In this document: piece after piece, positions 25,440-34,556 of the stretch
Layout of the letters: each line of letters begins with the position of its first letter
Position numbering within the stretch: position 1 is the first letter of the stretch
Source: CAYMSF01 sp964392985
GTDB lineage: Bacteria > Verrucomicrobiota > Lentisphaeria > Victivallales > Victivallaceae
Direction of reading: 5' to 3'
Length of the DNA: 64,000 bases
NCBI GenBank assembly: GCA_964392985.1
Contig: CAYMSF010000010.1
Location: 1 to 64,000 of the forward strand
Position numbers and translations under genes: made by a program
Notes under the pieces: generated by a model
Told to the model about the DNA's origin: nothing
The model's input: only the letters and a program-made list of their open reading frames with translations
The model's database searches: none

Positions 25440-25638
25440 TATACTCTATAAGGTTGAAATTTTAAAATAGACAATTGTCTAGCGGTCGTCTTTATATCAT
25501 TTCGGTTCGACTTTTTATTATCCCAGCGGGATAACACGTTTATAGCAAAATCGATCAAATCAACCTGCGACCCTTTCAGGGTCGAACAATCCCAGGTCTT
25601 TCGTGCTATAAACGTTTGATGCCGCTGGCATCATCTAA
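25440..25638 (-). repeat. Structured dispersed repeat, copy 2
   Basis: Reverse-complement copy of the element at 1784-1983. Read on the minus strand it has the same GATGCC/GGCATC, CGTTTATAGCA/TGCTATAAACG, CGACCCT/AGGGTCG and TTATCCC/GGGATAA stems. Changes lie mostly in loops (CAC to GAA in the inner hairpin), and here an extra pairing ACCTG/CAGGT extends the inner stem. The terminator position has the palindrome TAGACAATTGTCTA. It lies between the convergent CBM9-like and CNNM genes. Confidence 0.8.
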
Positions 25639-25695
25639 ACTTATAATCCGCAATACTACTCGTCTATGTTAAGTTTTAACCTTATAGAATCTTAT

Positions 25696-26958
25696 CTATT
25701 CAGTTGGAACAGCCGGGGTTATTTTCAGTGAAATTATCCGCCGTTTATCGGCTTCTGTGACGGTGAATACGGCAACGTTTTTAATATCAAGCGCTTCGCC
25801 GGCCTCGGGAATTCTGCCAAGTTGACCGCAGACATAACCGCCAACGGTATCGACATCTTCATCCTCGGGTATTTTGATATTAAGTAATTCATTGATATCG
25901 CCGATAAGACTTCTACCCTCGACAATTATTGAACCGTCCGCCATCTTCTCCGGTTGCGGTTCGGTATCTGCTTCGGAATCATATTCATCACGGATTTCGC
26001 CGACAATTTCCTCAAGAATATCCTCAAGGGAGACGATGCCTGAAGTACCACCGTACTCATCAATAATAATGGCAACATGAATACTGTTATTTTTAAGTTC
26101 GTGCAGTAAATCGCCGACATTCTTGGTTTCCGGGACAAACAGCGGCTTATGGGCAAAGGCCTCTACCGTCTTATCCTCCGGCATATCCGCCAGAAAATCC
26201 TTGGCATAAAGCAAACCCTTGATCTCGTCAATATTGTTCTGATAAATCGGAATCCGGCTGTGGCCGCTGTTGACAAAACGCTGTCTCGCCTCTTTGACAG
26301 TGGAGGAACCCGGCAGAGAAATCATATCAACCCGCGGAGTCATAATTTCCCGTACCGGAGTATTATCCAGGTCAAAAATTCCCCGAATCATTTTTTTCTC
26401 GTCATCGGCCAGGGCGATTTGTCCATGCTGGGTGTGATCCTGTTCCACCAATGACATGATTTCATCTTCGGCGCTGAGTGGTTCGTCTTCGTGATTAGTT
26501 TTTTTCCATGTTTCGGCGGTATCTTCTACGGTTTTCAGCAGCGATGCTACCGGCCAGAGGATTGAACGGCGCAACAAAATAATCGCCGGTATGGTTACCC
26601 GCAACAACACAATATCAAATTTGCGATTAACGATTCGGCTGATAATTCCTGTAAAAATTAAAAACAATAAAATAGCGGCCAGTACTGTAGCCTCACGCCA
26701 TCCTGCCGGCAGATGCAACTGTTCAAAATTTTCCGTCGTGCCGACCGCGATAATTGCCATAGCGAGAAACAGCATGGTGTTAAAAATGGCGCTGTATTCG
26801 CTGGGTTTTTCGTGCCATCGCTCCAAATCATACGCCAATTCCGGATTGGCGGCTTCCATTCTTCTTACCCTGCCGCGACTGATGCCGGCAAAGGCTTCGC
26901 GTGCGCAATAGAACCAGACGAAACCGATTATCGCGACTATAAATATCTCATTACTCAT
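25696..26958 (-). CDS. CNNM/HlyC-CorC family transporter-like protein
   Basis: A 420-aa inner-membrane protein: an N-terminal membrane domain with three to four hydrophobic segments (residues about 3-20, 62-80, 90-110, 120-135), then a paired CBS domain (DLDNTPVREIMTPRVDMISL ... GLLYAKDFL, about 195-330 with HVAIIIDEYGGTSGIVSLED) and a C-terminal CorC/HlyC domain. Family members are linked to magnesium or cobalt efflux. It is the last of the phoH-pgpH-ybeY-CNNM set, a conserved neighbourhood. Its start lies 35 bases from the assembly gap; ATG 26958 begins a complete N-terminus, so the gene itself is probably intact. Confidence 0.82.
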   Translation of the reverse strand: MSNEIFIVAIIGFVWFYCAREAFAGISRGRVRRMEAANPELAYDLERWHEKPSEYSAIFNTMLFLAMAIIAVGTTENFEQLHLPAGWREATVLAAILLFLIFTGIISRIVNRKFDIVLLRVTIPAIILLRRSILWPVASLLKTVEDTAETWKKTNHEDEPLSAEDEIMSLVEQDHTQHGQIALADDEKKMIRGIFDLDNTPVREIMTPRVDMISLPGSSTVKEARQRFVNSGHSRIPIYQNNIDEIKGLLYAKDFLADMPEDKTVEAFAHKPLFVPETKNVGDLLHELKNNSIHVAIIIDEYGGTSGIVSLEDILEEIVGEIRDEYDSEADTEPQPEKMADGSIIVEGRSLIGDINELLNIKIPEDEDVDTVGGYVCGQLGRIPEAGEALDIKNVAVFTVTEADKRRIISLKITPAVPTE

Positions 26959-26992
26959 CTCTTTTCCATATCCTGACAGTTCAAAATTACAG

Positions 26993-27092
26993 NNNNNNNN
27001 NNNNNNNNNNNNNNNNNNNNNNNNNNNNNNNNNNNNNNNNNNNNNNNNNNNNNNNNNNNNNNNNNNNNNNNNNNNNNNNNNNNNNNNNNNNN
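26993..27092. other. Scaffold gap (100 Ns) flanked by a 55-base duplication
   Basis: Exactly 100 Ns. The 55 bases before the gap (26938-26992) are identical to the 55 bases after it (27093-27147). This is the signature of two contigs that share a terminal k-mer and were joined by a fixed-size gap. The true sequence probably has one copy and no gap, putting CNNM directly upstream-adjacent to ybeY. Confidence 0.9.
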
Positions 27093-27270
27093 TATAAATA
27101 TCTCATTACTCATCTCTTTTCCATATCCTGACAGTTCAAAATTACAGTTATTACCACGGGGTTAAATGCCCCAGAATACACAACTAGGAATATATGCTTT
27201 TTTTCGATATTATCAAGCCTAAAAACCTTAAAGCGGCAGGTTTGCGGTCGGCATGATTGGCTAAATAACT

Positions 27271-27759
27271 CTATTGTTCATCCGGTAATGGGAAAATGGC
27301 ATTTAGTTCAAACTCTTGCTTTAATTGCTTCATAACCTGATGTTCACGCCGGCGCATGCGCTGTTTGGCTTTAGGATTCAAGTCATCTTCACCGGCGGCA
27401 TGCAAGAGGCCATGAACGATATAGAGGGTTAATTCTTCAGGATAAGATGAATCTTTACGGCTGATGCCTTCACGCCAAGCAACTTCGGCGCTGATTAACA
27501 GTTCCACGCCGGACTCGCCATCGTCGCCGCGACCATCTTCCAGATAGCTAAAAGTTATTACGTCTGTCGTGCCTTGATGTTGCAGAAATTGCTGATTATA
27601 TTTTGCCATTGCCGTATCTGACAGAAACAATATTCCAACAGACCAGTCACCATTCGTGTCGAGTTGGCATAGCGTGGCGGCGCGTTCTACTAAATTATTC
27701 AGCAGTTTTCGGTTCGGCGTCGGTAATGTTTTTGTTTTCCATGAATAAATTGTCTTCAT
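27271..27759 (-). CDS. ybeY: Endoribonuclease YbeY
   Basis: Metal-dependent RNase for rRNA maturation and ribosome quality control. The zinc motif is HGLLHAAGEDD: the first two histidines are present, but the third ligand position has Asp instead of the His of HGxLHLxGYDH, a substitution I recall in Bacteroidota too. I use ATG 27759 (MKTIYSWKTK), preceded by AGAGG seven bases upstream, giving 162 aa; the longer reading starts at a TTG. It overlaps the end of pgpH by 65 bases and so is translationally linked to it. Confidence 0.88.
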   Translation of the reverse strand: MKTIYSWKTKTLPTPNRKLLNNLVERAATLCQLDTNGDWSVGILFLSDTAMAKYNQQFLQHQGTTDVITFSYLEDGRGDDGESGVELLISAEVAWREGISRKDSSYPEELTLYIVHGLLHAAGEDDLNPKAKQRMRRREHQVMKQLKQEFELNAIFPLPDEQ

Positions 27760-30076
27760 CAACGACCTCTTCTTTGGGGTAAGCAACCCGGCTATGATAC
27801 ATGGTGGTAAGCGTTTTCACAAAACTGTCACGAACCTTGGACAACTCCGCGAAAGTAAGATTCGCGGCATCCAATTGGCCGTCCTTCTGCCGGCGGCGAA
27901 AAATTTCGCTGACCATATTCTCAATTTTACTTGCAGTCGGCTTGGGCAAGGTCCTTGATGCCGCCTCGCAGGCATCTGCCAGGCTTACGAGAATGACTTC
28001 CTTGTCACGCGGCAACGGTCCAAGATAACGATATTCCTGTTCTTCAACGGGTTCACCGGTATCTTTGACATTATCAAGGGCACGCCTATAAAAATAAAAA
28101 ACCAGATCAGTGCCATGGTGCTGTTGAATGGTATCTCTGATAATTTTACGCAATTTGTATTGCAGCGCCAGGTCAATGCCCTCCTTGACATGATTAAGAA
28201 TAATCAAACTGCTCATGCGCGGATGCAATTCCTGATGTTTTTTTTCTGCATCAAGATTGTTCTCGGAAAAATATTCCGGTTTTGACAGTTTACCGATATC
28301 ATGAAAGAGCGCTGCCGCACGGGCTTTAATTGGATTGGCTTTAATTTCTTTCGCGGCATATTCCGCCAAGGTAGAAACCAGCAGGCTGTGATAAAATGTT
28401 CCCGGCGCTTCCAGTTGCAAACGTTTTAACAACGGATGGTTGTAGTCGGAAAAGACCAGCAGCGACATATTGGTGCTGACATTGAACAGTAATTCAAAAA
28501 GAAACGTCAACGTCAAGGCCAGCATTCCGGTTACCAGTCCATTAATTAATGCCAGTCCGCCTGACCAGAAGAACAGCACCGGTTCAGTTTTAATCCGCCA
28601 CAGGAGATTGAAATCCAAGATCCAGAACGAGAGAAAAACCACGAGAACACTACGCAGAAAAAATGCGCGGTAGTTGGTTGAAGAGCGCACCGCCATGGCG
28701 GAAACACAGCACACGACCAGACCTTCAATGGCGATATCAAACGAGTTGCCCATGAACATCGCGGTAATCGCTGAAGTAAAAAAACCGACATAAATCGCCA
28801 CCCGCAAGCCCAGCATCACAGACAGCAATATCGCACTCAACGCCAACGGCACGGCATTATTCATCATGCCCGGAAAAATCGCAAAGTTTGAACTGAAGAA
28901 GAAGAAAAGATCCACCGAAAAGTAATTTATCAGGAGAGAAACAATCACCACCGTGCCGCAAAGGCAAAGATTCTGGTTGCTCTTCACCACCTCCGGATGA
29001 ATATGAAACATATAAATACCGATAAAGACCATCAACAGTAAACTCCAGGTCAAATCACGGAAGACTGACTGAACTGTAATCGAATCACTGCTGAAGTCCA
29101 TTGATGCCTTTTGATAAGCGTCAATCAGCGCCAGTTCCCGCAACGTGATAATTTGTTTCCGGGTAACGAGGGGTTGATGCTTCTTGACATCAATTATTAC
29201 CGGAGCAACTTGTGCGGACGCCTGCTTGCGGGCGAGGTCGGTTCTACTCTGGTCGTAACGCAAGTTGCCATTAGCCCCGATAATCTGACTTATGGTCTGG
29301 GCGAGGGTTTTCCGTAATTCATTGCGATTGTCCGGGGAGGAATAATATTTAAGCATGGCTTCAGCGATGCCATCGGCGGCTTCGCCAACGGTCATAATTT
29401 CAACGGCTGGTTTGGGATAGCGGTCACGACCGCGCGAATCAACCAGACGGACTAATTGACCGACTTTATAGTTATTCTTTCCCGTATTGCTGAATAACCC
29501 CTGCCCGACGGTCAAATCCAGTTCGTAGAGGAATTTCTTCCATTGCGGTTCATCCTGAACCAGGGAATAAAAAATTTTCTGGGTGCGCTCATCAAGCGTG
29601 GCGGCTAATTGACTCTGCCAGTTAGCACCGGCGATGAACGGTTTGCCATTTTTTTCGGATTCAGCCCTGACAACGACAGCGCGGAAAAATTCTTCAACAT
29701 TCTTCGAGCATTGCTGAGTATCTTCGGGGGAAATTTGAAAATAGAGCGGGACAGTATCAAGTATCTGCCGTTTTTTTTCCTGAGTTTTCTCCTTGTCCTC
29801 ATAGGTAAAGTCAATATCGGAAAACATCGTGCGGGGAGCTTCCTGCTTCAATACCAGCGGCATGGCCGTGGATTGACGTGTCGGCACAATCAGCATTGAG
29901 GCGCAAACCAGCCATAACAACGACAAGAGAAGAATGCCGACGACCTTGGATTGTTCGGCAACTGCAATCATACGGTTATCTTCGGTCCTCCGTTTTCTGG
30001 AGCCGATCAAACCATCCCGCCCCATTCTCCGCCGAACCTGCCAGCGCTCAAAATAACTTGTTATAAACTTAAACAT
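27695..30076 (-). CDS. pgpH: 7TM-HD phosphohydrolase (PgpH-like)
   Basis: A 793-aa membrane protein: one N-terminal membrane helix (about 47-65), an extracytoplasmic 7TMR-HDED domain to about 340, a block of seven hydrophobic segments (about 345-530), and a cytoplasmic HD domain with LFHDIGKLSKPEYFSENN and the later HHG (QQHHGTDLV). This is the architecture of PgpH (YqfF), which degrades cyclic di-AMP. The gene sits between phoH and ybeY in the conserved order, 29 bases after phoH. Substrate inference is from the family; no diadenylate cyclase is in the window. Confidence 0.88.
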   Translation of the reverse strand: MFKFITSYFERWQVRRRMGRDGLIGSRKRRTEDNRMIAVAEQSKVVGILLLSLLWLVCASMLIVPTRQSTAMPLVLKQEAPRTMFSDIDFTYEDKEKTQEKKRQILDTVPLYFQISPEDTQQCSKNVEEFFRAVVVRAESEKNGKPFIAGANWQSQLAATLDERTQKIFYSLVQDEPQWKKFLYELDLTVGQGLFSNTGKNNYKVGQLVRLVDSRGRDRYPKPAVEIMTVGEAADGIAEAMLKYYSSPDNRNELRKTLAQTISQIIGANGNLRYDQSRTDLARKQASAQVAPVIIDVKKHQPLVTRKQIITLRELALIDAYQKASMDFSSDSITVQSVFRDLTWSLLLMVFIGIYMFHIHPEVVKSNQNLCLCGTVVIVSLLINYFSVDLFFFFSSNFAIFPGMMNNAVPLALSAILLSVMLGLRVAIYVGFFTSAITAMFMGNSFDIAIEGLVVCCVSAMAVRSSTNYRAFFLRSVLVVFLSFWILDFNLLWRIKTEPVLFFWSGGLALINGLVTGMLALTLTFLFELLFNVSTNMSLLVFSDYNHPLLKRLQLEAPGTFYHSLLVSTLAEYAAKEIKANPIKARAAALFHDIGKLSKPEYFSENNLDAEKKHQELHPRMSSLIILNHVKEGIDLALQYKLRKIIRDTIQQHHGTDLVFYFYRRALDNVKDTGEPVEEQEYRYLGPLPRDKEVILVSLADACEAASRTLPKPTASKIENMVSEIFRRRQKDGQLDAANLTFAELSKVRDSFVKTLTTMYHSRVAYPKEEVVDEDNLFMENKNITDAEPKTAE

Positions 30077-30105
30077 CTTTTCCTGTCAGCGGTAATTGCG
30101 GACAC

Positions 30106-31065
30106 TCAAACTATCTCCGCCTGATAAGCGTTGATTATCTTCTCTACCAATGCGTGACGCACGACATCTTTAGTTGAAAACCGGCAAAAGGCGATTTCTG
30201 TAATTTTATTTAATGTTTTCTCTGCATGAATTAAACCGGACTTTTCATTCCGTCCCAGGTCAGTTTGAGTCGGGTCGCCGGTGATGACACACTGTGAATC
30301 AAAACCCAGCCGGGTCAAGAACATCAACATTTGCTCTTCTGTCGTATTCTGGGCTTCATCAAGAATGACAAAAGCATGATTCAACGTCCGGCCACGCATA
30401 AATGCCAGTGGCGCCACTTCAATAATATTGCGTTCAATCAGGGAAGTCGCTTCCTCAAAAGTAATCATATCGTATAAGGCATCATAAAGCGGACGCAAGT
30501 AAGGCAATATTTTCTCTTCAAGATTGCCAGGCAGAAAACCCAGATTTTCGCCGGCTTCTTTCGCCGGCCGGGTGAGAATGATTCTGCTGCAATCGCCTTT
30601 GAGCAACGTTGAAATCGCCATTGCCATCGCCAGATAGGTTTTGCCGGTTCCGGCGGGACCAATACCGAAGACAATGTCGTGTTCACGAATCGCCCGCAAG
30701 TAATCCAATTGCGCTTTGCTGCGCGGAACAACATCACGTTTTTTGGCGCCGACAGGAATACGTTCAGTAAATAAAAGTTTTAAATCATCCTGGCGGTGTT
30801 CGCGGAAAGCTTTGAGTGTCTGCTCAAAATCGTTCTGGTCGAGATGGCGTTTGCACAAAAAATAAACCCGGGACAACTCCTGGAGGAACTCCATACCGCG
30901 CGTGACTTTCTCACGCGTTCCGGAGAGTTTTACCCAGAAATCCCGGGATACCATGGAAACTTGCAACTGGTCTTCCGCCTGTTTAAGGTTCTTTACCAGT
31001 CGTCCGGCAAACGCTTCATTTGGCGTCAGACCGTTTTCAAAATAAAATTTTTCTTCAACCGGCAT
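30106..31065 (-). CDS. phoH: PhoH-like ATPase
   Basis: A 319-aa cytosolic P-loop ATPase of the PhoH/YbeZ type. Walker A is GPAGTGKT at 136-143 and Walker B is AFVILDEAQN; an N-terminal part of about 100 residues precedes the ATPase core. YbeZ-type PhoH proteins work with YbeY in rRNA processing and may act as RNA helicases. The neighbourhood (phoH-pgpH-ybeY) fits this role. Start ATG at 31065, 11 bases after the LysM lipoprotein gene, so probably one operon. Confidence 0.9.
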   Translation of the reverse strand: MPVEEKFYFENGLTPNEAFAGRLVKNLKQAEDQLQVSMVSRDFWVKLSGTREKVTRGMEFLQELSRVYFLCKRHLDQNDFEQTLKAFREHRQDDLKLLFTERIPVGAKKRDVVPRSKAQLDYLRAIREHDIVFGIGPAGTGKTYLAMAMAISTLLKGDCSRIILTRPAKEAGENLGFLPGNLEEKILPYLRPLYDALYDMITFEEATSLIERNIIEVAPLAFMRGRTLNHAFVILDEAQNTTEEQMLMFLTRLGFDSQCVITGDPTQTDLGRNEKSGLIHAEKTLNKITEIAFCRFSTKDVVRHALVEKIINAYQAEIV

Positions 31066-31076
31066 TACCAGAGTGA

Positions 31077-31610
31077 TTATGGTAATGGAATCTGTAATTT
31101 CATGCCCGGAACAACTTTATCGGAACCCTTCAGCACGCCTTGATTGGCATCCTTGATTTTCTGTACGCCATTGCCGCTATTATAGAATTTCTTGGCAATC
31201 TTCCACAAGCTGTCATTTTTCGCGACGGTATAACTCTGAGCATTGGCAAGTCCGGCATCTTTTACCGGTGCGGCGGCATCAAGGGCAGGTTCCGGAGAGA
31301 CTGGCGTTGCGGCAGGAGCGGTTGCGCCTGTATCGGTTACGGCTGCAGGTTCGGTTGTCGTTATGGCTTTATCCGGAGTTGCGACAGAAGCATCGGTTTC
31401 AGTACCGGGAGTTACTTCGCCTTTGTCGTAAGGTGTCGGATTTAAAATTTTATCAGGAGGAATTGCTTGCGGTTCCGACCATGATCTGTAGTTTTTCTTT
31501 ATATACTTCTGCCATTCCTGTTCTTCCGCGCCAATCGGTTTCTGCGCCAACTGCGGTGCGCATCCGTAGCAACATGCCAGTACACCAACCATTATTACTA
31601 AACGCCTCAT
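31077..31610 (-). CDS. LysM-domain lipoprotein
   Basis: A 177-aa envelope protein. The N-terminus MRRLVIMVGVLAC is a short lipoprotein signal with VLAC as lipobox (Cys13). A Thr/Ala/Pro-rich linker (about 70-120) leads to one C-terminal LysM domain (YTVAKNDSLWKIAKKFYNSG ...VVPGMKLQIP), which binds peptidoglycan glycan. The ATG at 31610 has a perfect AAGGAGG seven bases upstream, while a start 12 codons earlier has none. First gene of the phoH-pgpH-ybeY set. Probably anchors the outer membrane or a partner to peptidoglycan. Confidence 0.8.
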   Translation of the reverse strand: MRRLVIMVGVLACCYGCAPQLAQKPIGAEEQEWQKYIKKNYRSWSEPQAIPPDKILNPTPYDKGEVTPGTETDASVATPDKAITTTEPAAVTDTGATAPAATPVSPEPALDAAAPVKDAGLANAQSYTVAKNDSLWKIAKKFYNSGNGVQKIKDANQGVLKGSDKVVPGMKLQIPLP

Positions 31611-31783
31611 CTGATGCCTCCTTAATTTTAACCTTATTTTCTTCAAGGTAGTTTGATAAAATAGCTAAAATTTCCGCAAACATTGCGAAAAATCTATAAC
31701 ATGGTATATACTATAAACTAACAAAGCTTCAAAGCAAGAGCAGAAACAGAAAAATCATCCATAGTTCTTACTGTCCAAAACGA

Positions 31784-33325
31784 TTATTTCTTTTCCGCCA
31801 AGACTAGATTCAACATTTTTTCGGTTGCCTTGATGGCGGCGACCATCTGGTCACTGTCAACGCCGATAGTCACCAGCGCCGCTCCTGAAAGATTTTCCCA
31901 GGTAATAGTTGTTTCCACCAGCGCATCGGTCTTGCCGCCGGGTGGTATTCTCACCTCATAATCAAGCAGGCGCGGGAAAGTAAGGTCAACCTGTTTCAAG
32001 GCTTTGCGCAACGCTTTGACAAACGCATCATATCCGCCGTCCCCGGTTGACTCAGCCGCGAGAAGACGCTTACGGTATTTGACCTCAATTTCGGCATGGG
32101 GAATCTCGCCGCGTCTGGTGGTAATGCTGTAATTAGTAACTTCCACCTGACTGCGAATCGGCGATTTGAGAATACTGGAAATGATAAACGGTAAATCCTC
32201 CGGAGTAATGCTTTTCTTTTTATCGCCAAGTCGCACCACTTCCATCAACACTTTGTCGCGGGTTGCTTTATCCAGTTCCAGCCCCATTGCTTCAAGATTT
32301 TTATCAACAGATGCTTTGCCGCTGAGTTTGCCGAGGGCATAACGGCGTTTTCTGCCGAAACGTTCCGGCAACAGCGGATTAGCGTAAAGATTGCCTTTTT
32401 TGTCCCCGTCAGCATGTACGCCGCAAGTTTGCGTAAATACGTCACCGCCGACAATCGGAGTATTCCATGCGGTGCGTTTACCCGAGATGGACTGAACTAC
32501 AACGGAAGCGTGCTGCAGTTGTTTTTCACAGATGTGTGTCCGTCGTGTCGTCATATCGTGAATTGCAGCGGCAATTTCGCAGAGCGACTGATTGCCGGTA
32601 CGTTCGCCGAGCCCGTTGACGGTGGTATGAATACCGTTAATTCCGGCATTAACCGCCGCCAGCGAGTTTGCTGTCGCCAGACCGTAATCGTTGTGTCCAT
32701 GAAAGTCTAAATGTAAATTCGGGAATGCGTTATGCATCCAATTCAGATATGTAGTCATCAACTCCGGATTCATGATTCCAAGGGTATCAGGCAGCATAAT
32801 TCTTTCGACTTTATGTTCCTGCAACCGTTTAATGAAGGAGTAAAGATACTGAAAATTCTCTTTCATGCCGCCTGACCAGTCTTCGAGGTAAACATTAACT
32901 TTCAGTCCTTTACTGACCGCGTAATCAATTTCCTGACACACCTGGTCGTAATGCAGTTCCGGCAGTTTGCCCAGTTGAATACGGCAGTGGCGTTCTGACC
33001 CCTTGGTCAATAAGTTTATGACCTTGCCGCCGGCGGCTGCAATCCAGTCCACCGATTTTCCCTGATCAACAAATCCAAGAATCTCCACCCGTTCAAGCAG
33101 ATTACGTTTCTTCGCCCAACGGAATATACCGGACGCGCCTTCATGTTCTCCGGCAGAGACGCGCGCAGAACCAACTTCAATCCGGTCAACACGAACATTA
33201 ATTAACAGCAACCGGGCAATTTGTTCTTTTTCTGCAGGAGTATAGGCAACCCCGGGAGTCTGCTCGCCGTCCCGCAGGGTTGTGTCTAAAATTTCCACAT
33301 AACGATTAAACCGGTTCTGTATCAT
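31784..33325 (-). CDS. Isopropylmalate/citramalate synthase family protein
   Basis: A 513-aa DRE-TIM metallolyase: catalytic barrel with EILDTTLRDGEQTPG at the start and the metal-binding DFHGHNDYG, then a C-terminal LeuA dimer/regulatory domain (about 390-513). It is shorter and from a different branch than the LeuA at 3230-4918. Such enzymes are annotated either as 2-isopropylmalate synthase or as (R)-citramalate synthase (CimA), which supplies 2-oxobutyrate for isoleucine from pyruvate. Having two suggests one serves leucine and this one isoleucine, an inference. ATG 33325 has GGAG at good spacing; the longer reading adds 13 residues without support. Confidence 0.82.
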   Translation of the reverse strand: MIQNRFNRYVEILDTTLRDGEQTPGVAYTPAEKEQIARLLLINVRVDRIEVGSARVSAGEHEGASGIFRWAKKRNLLERVEILGFVDQGKSVDWIAAAGGKVINLLTKGSERHCRIQLGKLPELHYDQVCQEIDYAVSKGLKVNVYLEDWSGGMKENFQYLYSFIKRLQEHKVERIMLPDTLGIMNPELMTTYLNWMHNAFPNLHLDFHGHNDYGLATANSLAAVNAGINGIHTTVNGLGERTGNQSLCEIAAAIHDMTTRRTHICEKQLQHASVVVQSISGKRTAWNTPIVGGDVFTQTCGVHADGDKKGNLYANPLLPERFGRKRRYALGKLSGKASVDKNLEAMGLELDKATRDKVLMEVVRLGDKKKSITPEDLPFIISSILKSPIRSQVEVTNYSITTRRGEIPHAEIEVKYRKRLLAAESTGDGGYDAFVKALRKALKQVDLTFPRLLDYEVRIPPGGKTDALVETTITWENLSGAALVTIGVDSDQMVAAIKATEKMLNLVLAEKK

Positions 33326-33595
33326 AGCATGCTCCAGATAAACAATGCCGTCATTGTTAAACAACTCTCCGGAATAATTTTCCGGTGTTATTTTTCACCA
33401 ATTAATTTTTAATAATCAAATTCGAAGCTGTTTACAAAATTATCACGAAAAAATCACAGCGAAAAAAGATACTCCTGTTTGGCACAAAAGCAAGATATGC
33501 TTTTTCTTTTATTATAAATTAACCGTTCTGTCCGGCGGGAATTAAATTTGATGTTATACAACTAATTTTTCAATATTTCTGTGGCAAACCGCAGT

Positions 33596-34438
33596 CTATT
33601 TTTTCGTTTTTCCAACGTATTTGGTCGCGGTTTTTTCTTTCGAATAGATTTCGCCGAGACCACGTTTGATTTTCGCCCGGTTATAATATTCCATCGCCTG
33701 TGGCAAAATTTTCCTCAATTCATCAAGTCGTTTCGCGCCGTCAGGATGAGTGGAGAAAAATTCCGCCAACGCACCAGTCTGACTCAGCTTGCTGAATTTG
33801 TCCCAAAACGCCAGGGCCGCCTGCGGATCATAACCGGCTTTAGCCATCAAAATAAGCCCAAGCTGGTCGGCTTCATATTCATGCGTTCTACTGTAAGGTA
33901 AAATCGCACCAACGTTTGTCACCATACCATACGCCTCTTGAGCGCCGGCTTGACTGGTTACGACAGAGAGCGCCACTGCTCCAATTCCCTGAACGATGCC
34001 TTGCGACATTCGTTCGCCGGCATGACGGGCAATGGCATGACCGATTTCATGTCCGACGACAGCCGCAAGTTCGGCATCATTATCGAAGTATGGAAAAATT
34101 CCGCTCGTTGCGGCGACCTTTCCGCCCGGCAGACAAAAGGCGTTGGGTTCCGCCAGTTCAAACACTTTAAACTCCCAATTATAATCCGGTTTATCGGCCA
34201 CATCCGAAAGATTTCTGCCCACGCGGTTCAGTGCATCGTTCATAAATTTATTTTTTGACACTTTGGTCTGTTTAGACATCTCCTGCCAGGCTTCCTCGCC
34301 CATTTGCGTTTCGGAGGACTCGCCCGTAACAATAAATTGGCTGCGCCCGGTAAATGGCACACTTTGGCAACCGGTCATTCCGACCGATGCAATGAGCAAA
34401 ATCAGTAAAATCAAGGTGTTATAAAATATTTTCCGCAT
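33596..34438 (-). CDS. M48 family metallopeptidase lipoprotein
   Basis: A 280-aa lipoprotein: signal sequence with lipobox MTGC (Cys24), then an M48 peptidase domain with the zinc motif HEIGH at residues 130-134 and the third ligand in EYEADQLGL. Relatives (LoiP, YcaL, BepA without its TPRs) act in the periplasm in outer-membrane protein quality control. No TPR domain is seen, so it is closer to LoiP/YcaL. Flanked by gaps of over 100 bases on both sides, so probably single. Confidence 0.88.
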   Translation of the reverse strand: MRKIFYNTLILLILLIASVGMTGCQSVPFTGRSQFIVTGESSETQMGEEAWQEMSKQTKVSKNKFMNDALNRVGRNLSDVADKPDYNWEFKVFELAEPNAFCLPGGKVAATSGIFPYFDNDAELAAVVGHEIGHAIARHAGERMSQGIVQGIGAVALSVVTSQAGAQEAYGMVTNVGAILPYSRTHEYEADQLGLILMAKAGYDPQAALAFWDKFSKLSQTGALAEFFSTHPDGAKRLDELRKILPQAMEYYNRAKIKRGLGEIYSKEKTATKYVGKTKK

Positions 34439-34556
34439 TATTCAGTTCTATCAGTTTTGAGTATTAATTCCATAAATACCAAGCTGAGAATATACCGCAG
34501 GAACTGGCAAAAAACAAGCTGGAATAACGATTCACAGGGCGGGGGTTCGTTGTATA

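Noticed and set aside
26938..27147. 55-base direct repeat as a genuine attachment site or insertion scar
   Set aside because: It borders a 100-N gap exactly and is best explained as a contig-overlap artefact.
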